Assembly: GCA_016720655.1 (NCBI GenBank)
Contig: JADKKE010000010.1
Coordinates: forward strand, 134,343-198,342
From: Bacteroidota bacterium
GTDB lineage: Bacteria > Bacteroidota > Bacteroidia > AKYH767-A > 2013-40CM-41-45
Length of the DNA: 64,000 bases
Direction of reading: 5' to 3'
Made by a program: the position numbers and the translations under genes. Under the pieces are notes generated by a model. That model worked only from the letters and a program-made list of their open reading frames with translations, ran no database searches and was not told the DNA's origin. Each line of letters starts with the position of its first letter. The stretch's first letter is position 1. Shown here in pieces: positions 61,154 to 64,000 of the stretch.

Positions 61154-64000
61154 TCACATATTTCTCCGGTACTGTCCGCCTACTTCAAAAAGTGAATGCG
61201 TGATTTCGCCGAGAGAACAATACTTTGCAGCTTCCATCAATTGTTCAAAGATGTTTTTGTTTTGCACTGCCGCATCCTGAACTTTTTCCATCAGCTCAAC
61301 CGATTTCTTCGAATTTCCTTTGTTCAATTCTTTCAACATCTGAATCTGGTATTCTTTTTCTTCAGATGTAGCACGAATCACTTCACGTGGCAAAACAGTA
61401 GGCGAACCTTTCGAACTTAAAAAAGTATTTACACCGATAATCGGAAATCTTCCGTCATGCTTAAGCGTTTCATAATACAATGATTCTTCCTGGATTTTTC
61501 CTCGCTGGTACATTGTTTCCATTGCACCGAGCACTCCACCCCTTTCTGTGAGTCTGTCAAACTCAGCATAGACAGCTTCTTCTACCAAATCAGTAAGTTC
61601 TTCGTTGATAAATGAACCCTGCATAGGATTTTCATTTTTCGCCAAACCAAATTCTTTGTTGATGATTAATTGTATCGCCATTGCCCTGCGTACACTTTCT
61701 TCCGTTGGAGTAGTGATAGCTTCATCGTATGCATTTGTATGCAGTGAATTGCAATTATCATAAATCGCATACAATGCCTGTAAAGTTGTACGGATATCAT
61801 TGAAATCAATTTCCTGTGCATGCAAGGATCTTCCGGAAGTCTGAATGTGATACTTGAGCATCTGCGAACGTTCGTTCCCTCCATATTTCAATTTCATTGC
61901 TTTCGCCCAGATTCTTCTTGCTACTCTGCCGATCACCGCATATTCAGGATCGATTCCATTGCTAAAGAAGAAGGAAAGATTCGGTGCGAAATCATCAATG
62001 TGCATTCCTCGGCTCAAATAATACTCAACATAAGTGAATCCATTTGCCAGAGTAAATGCAAGCTGGGAAATCGGATTTGCACCGGCTTCAGCGATGTGAT
62101 AACCGCTGATGGAGACACTGTAGAAATTCCGGACTTTATGATCGATAAAATATTTCTGAATATCACCCATCATGCGCAGTGCAAATTCAGTACTGAAAAT
62201 GCAAGTGTTTTGTGCCTGATCCTCTTTCAGAATATCCGCCTGAACTGTTCCTCTGAACTTTCTGAGTGTATCCGTTTTTATTTTTGCATACACATCTGCG
62301 GCAATACCTCATCTCCCGTAACACCAAGTAAAATCAGACCGAGCCATTGTTTCCTTCCGGCAATTGCCCTGGTAAGCAGGGCGCTTCACTCCCTTTTTTT
62401 TATAGATCGCCTGATTCTCTTTTTCACTTCTTTTTCCAGTCCTGCGATTTGATGTAAATTTCACACTGCTGATCAATGGCGGCATTCATAAAAAACCCAA
62501 GCAACATCGGAGCCGGACCGTTAATGGTCATCGAAACAGAAGTAGTTGGAGCGGAAAGATCAAAACCTGAATACAATTTTTTGCATCATCCAGACAACAA
62601 ATGCTTACACCTGAATTTCCAATTTTCCATAAATATCCGGACGCACATCAGGATCATTTCCATAGAGAGTCACCGAATCAAAAGCTGTAGACAAACGTGC
62701 TGCCGGCATTCCTTTACTCACATAATGAAAGCGACGGTTCGTGCGTTCCGGTCCGCCTTCACCTGCAAACATACGTGTAGGATCTTCGCCTTCTCGTTTG
62801 AATGGATAAATACCGGCAGCATAAGGAAATTCACCGGGAACATTTTCCATCAATGACCATTTCAAAATCGCTCCCCAGTTTTTATAAGATGGGTTACGAC
62901 TTTTGGAATCTGAGAATGAGAAAGGATTCCGTATGTGTTTTAATTTTGACAGCTTTCTCGCGAACTTTGAAAGTATATACTTCGTCTTTGTATTGTTTAC
63001 GTTTTGCTTCCCATCCTTCGATCAGCTTCCAGTTCTTCGGATCAAGTTCAAGTTTCGTTGTTTCAAAAACTTTCCTGTAAGGATTTTACCAAACGATCTT
63101 TGTCATCAAGTTTACTTTCTTTGATTGTTTGTATTGACAAATGGAAGTCCACAAAGCTTTCAGCAATATCACTTTGCTCTCTGCCCACTTTGCATAATTT
63201 CGATTATTCTTCCGTAATTTCACTCAGGTAACGCGTACGATTAGGTGGAATAACATAAATCTTTTCCGACATCTCCTTTGAAATCTTATAGCTGGATTTC
63301 AATGGAGCACCGGTTTTTTCAGCAACGCGATCCATTACTGACTTATAGAGATTATTCATTCCCGGATCGTTGAACTGACTGGCAATAGTCCCATACACCG
63401 GCATCGAATCATCTTCCTTATCCCAGATTTGGTGATTTCTCTTGTATTGTTTTTTCACATCACGCAATGCATCCAATGCACCGCGTTTGTCGAATTTATT
63501 CAAGGCAATAAGGTCGGCAAAGTCAAGCATGTCGATCTTTTCCAACTGTGATGCAGCTCCATATTCCGGAGTCATCACATATAGAGATACATTGCTATGC
63601 TCCAGAATTTCAGTATCACTCTGCCCGATCCCGGAGTTTCAAAATGATGAGATCATATTTTGCAGCTTTCAAAATATCAACTGCTTCACATACATGTTTT
63701 GACAGTGCGAGGTTACTTTGACTCGTCGCAAGAGAACGCATGTATACTCTCGGATTCTGAATCGCATTCATGCGAATTCTGTCGCCAAGCAATGCACCAC
63801 CGGTTTTACGTTTGGATGGATCCACTGATACCACACCAATATATTTTTCAGGAAAATCAATCAGGAAACGACGAACCAATTCATCAACGAGAGACGATTT
63901 ACCGGAGCCACCTGTACCTGTAATTCCCGAGAACAGGAGTTTTGCTTTGCTTCGAAAGTTCATGCACGCGTTTCATTTCTTCTTTCGCTCCATCTGGATG
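61154..64000 (-). CDS. icmF: IcmF-type fused isobutyryl-CoA mutase, running off the window, many frameshifts in the sequence
   Basis: The fused enzyme has an N-terminal B12 domain (not in the window), a MeaB-like GTPase chaperone domain and the mutase barrel. Pieces: Walker A ITGTGGSGKSSLVDELVRR and VVSVDPSKRKTGGALLGDR (63963-63616), DMLDFADLIALNKFDKRGA (63578-63204), FKVREKAVKIKTHTES and ENVPGEFPYAAGIYPFKREG with MFAGEGGPERTNRRFHY (62865-62605), TTSVSMTINGPAP near 62520, and the mutase end ILKEDQAQNTCIFSTEFALR, YHIQTSGRSLHAQEIDF, NSLHTNAYDEAITTPT (62293-61154). At least seven or eight single-base breaks lie between 62290 and 63960. The order and motifs fit IcmF rather than separate MeaB/MutB. 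Reading-frame damage is densest here, so error or low coverage is suspected. Confidence 0.85.

Overview
The window is a stretch of a Bacteroidota (Bacteroidetes) chromosome, probably an environmental or genome-from-metagenome lineage. The evidence is: about fourteen secreted proteins or remnants ending in a type IX secretion (T9SS, Por) type A sorting domain; promoters of the TTTG-N19-TAnnTTTG type; almost no Shine-Dalgarno sequences; AT-rich spacers full of short palindromic repeats; and neighbourhoods such as tgt followed by an LptF/LptG permease. No rRNA, tRNA or CRISPR array was seen.

Layout. 1-3.2 kb: accessory genes (rifampin ADP-ribosyltransferase, VOC protein, SRPBCC protein, an orphan imm11-like immunity gene) separated by repeats. 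3.2-8.9 kb: a TPR histidine kinase and NarL-type regulator, a REP/RAYT transposase element, and two paralogous T9SS proteins. An identical type of inverted repeat lies in front of the regulator gene and of the T9SS pair. 9.8-19.9 kb: a LamG T9SS protein, a PhoD-like phosphatase and three T9SS genes in broken reading frames, followed by poor-looking sequence. 20-26 kb: housekeeping block (alpha/beta hydrolase, rpmH, rsmG, ECF sigma factor, glycosyltransferase, tgt, lptG). 26-40 kb: a run of large secreted proteins (kelch-like propeller, sugar dehydrogenase, PKD-repeat adhesin, cytochrome c-copper monooxygenase fusion, LamG protein) with a CtlX-type hydrolase. 40.3-42.6 kb: an operon of ECF sigma factor, single-pass membrane protein and barrel-like protein. 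42.7-50.5 kb: a tandem palindromic array, a SnoaL-like protein, an AT-hook protein, AlkD, dipeptide epimerase, GH18 chitinase, trypsin-like protease, RhlE helicase and a lipoprotein. 50.7-54.6 kb: a CheY / NtrC / MASE3-kinase operon. 54.7-64 kb: a coiled-coil lipoprotein, a lysyl-oxidase-like T9SS protein, PEP synthase and an IcmF-type fused acyl-CoA mutase running off the end.

How it fits together. The organism appears to invest in secreted copper enzymes, adhesins and hydrolases exported by T9SS, although no T9SS machinery gene lies here. Several signalling systems (TPR kinase/NarL regulator, two ECF sigma factors, sigma-54 activator operon) probably adjust envelope and secreted functions. 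The most interesting content is a bacterial lysyl oxidase with its copper and cofactor residues intact plus a dockerin-like segment and T9SS tail; a putative regulon site shared by the NarL-type regulator and the paralogous T9SS pair; and a 72-bp palindromic tandem array that incorporates the start of a coding region.

Caution. Many conserved genes (rsmG, ppsA, lptG, sigma factor, icmF) are interrupted by single-base indels that are restored by one base, often in a homopolymer. Most broken frames are therefore more likely sequencing or assembly errors than true pseudogenes. All functional calls come from reading the sequence; no database search was run.
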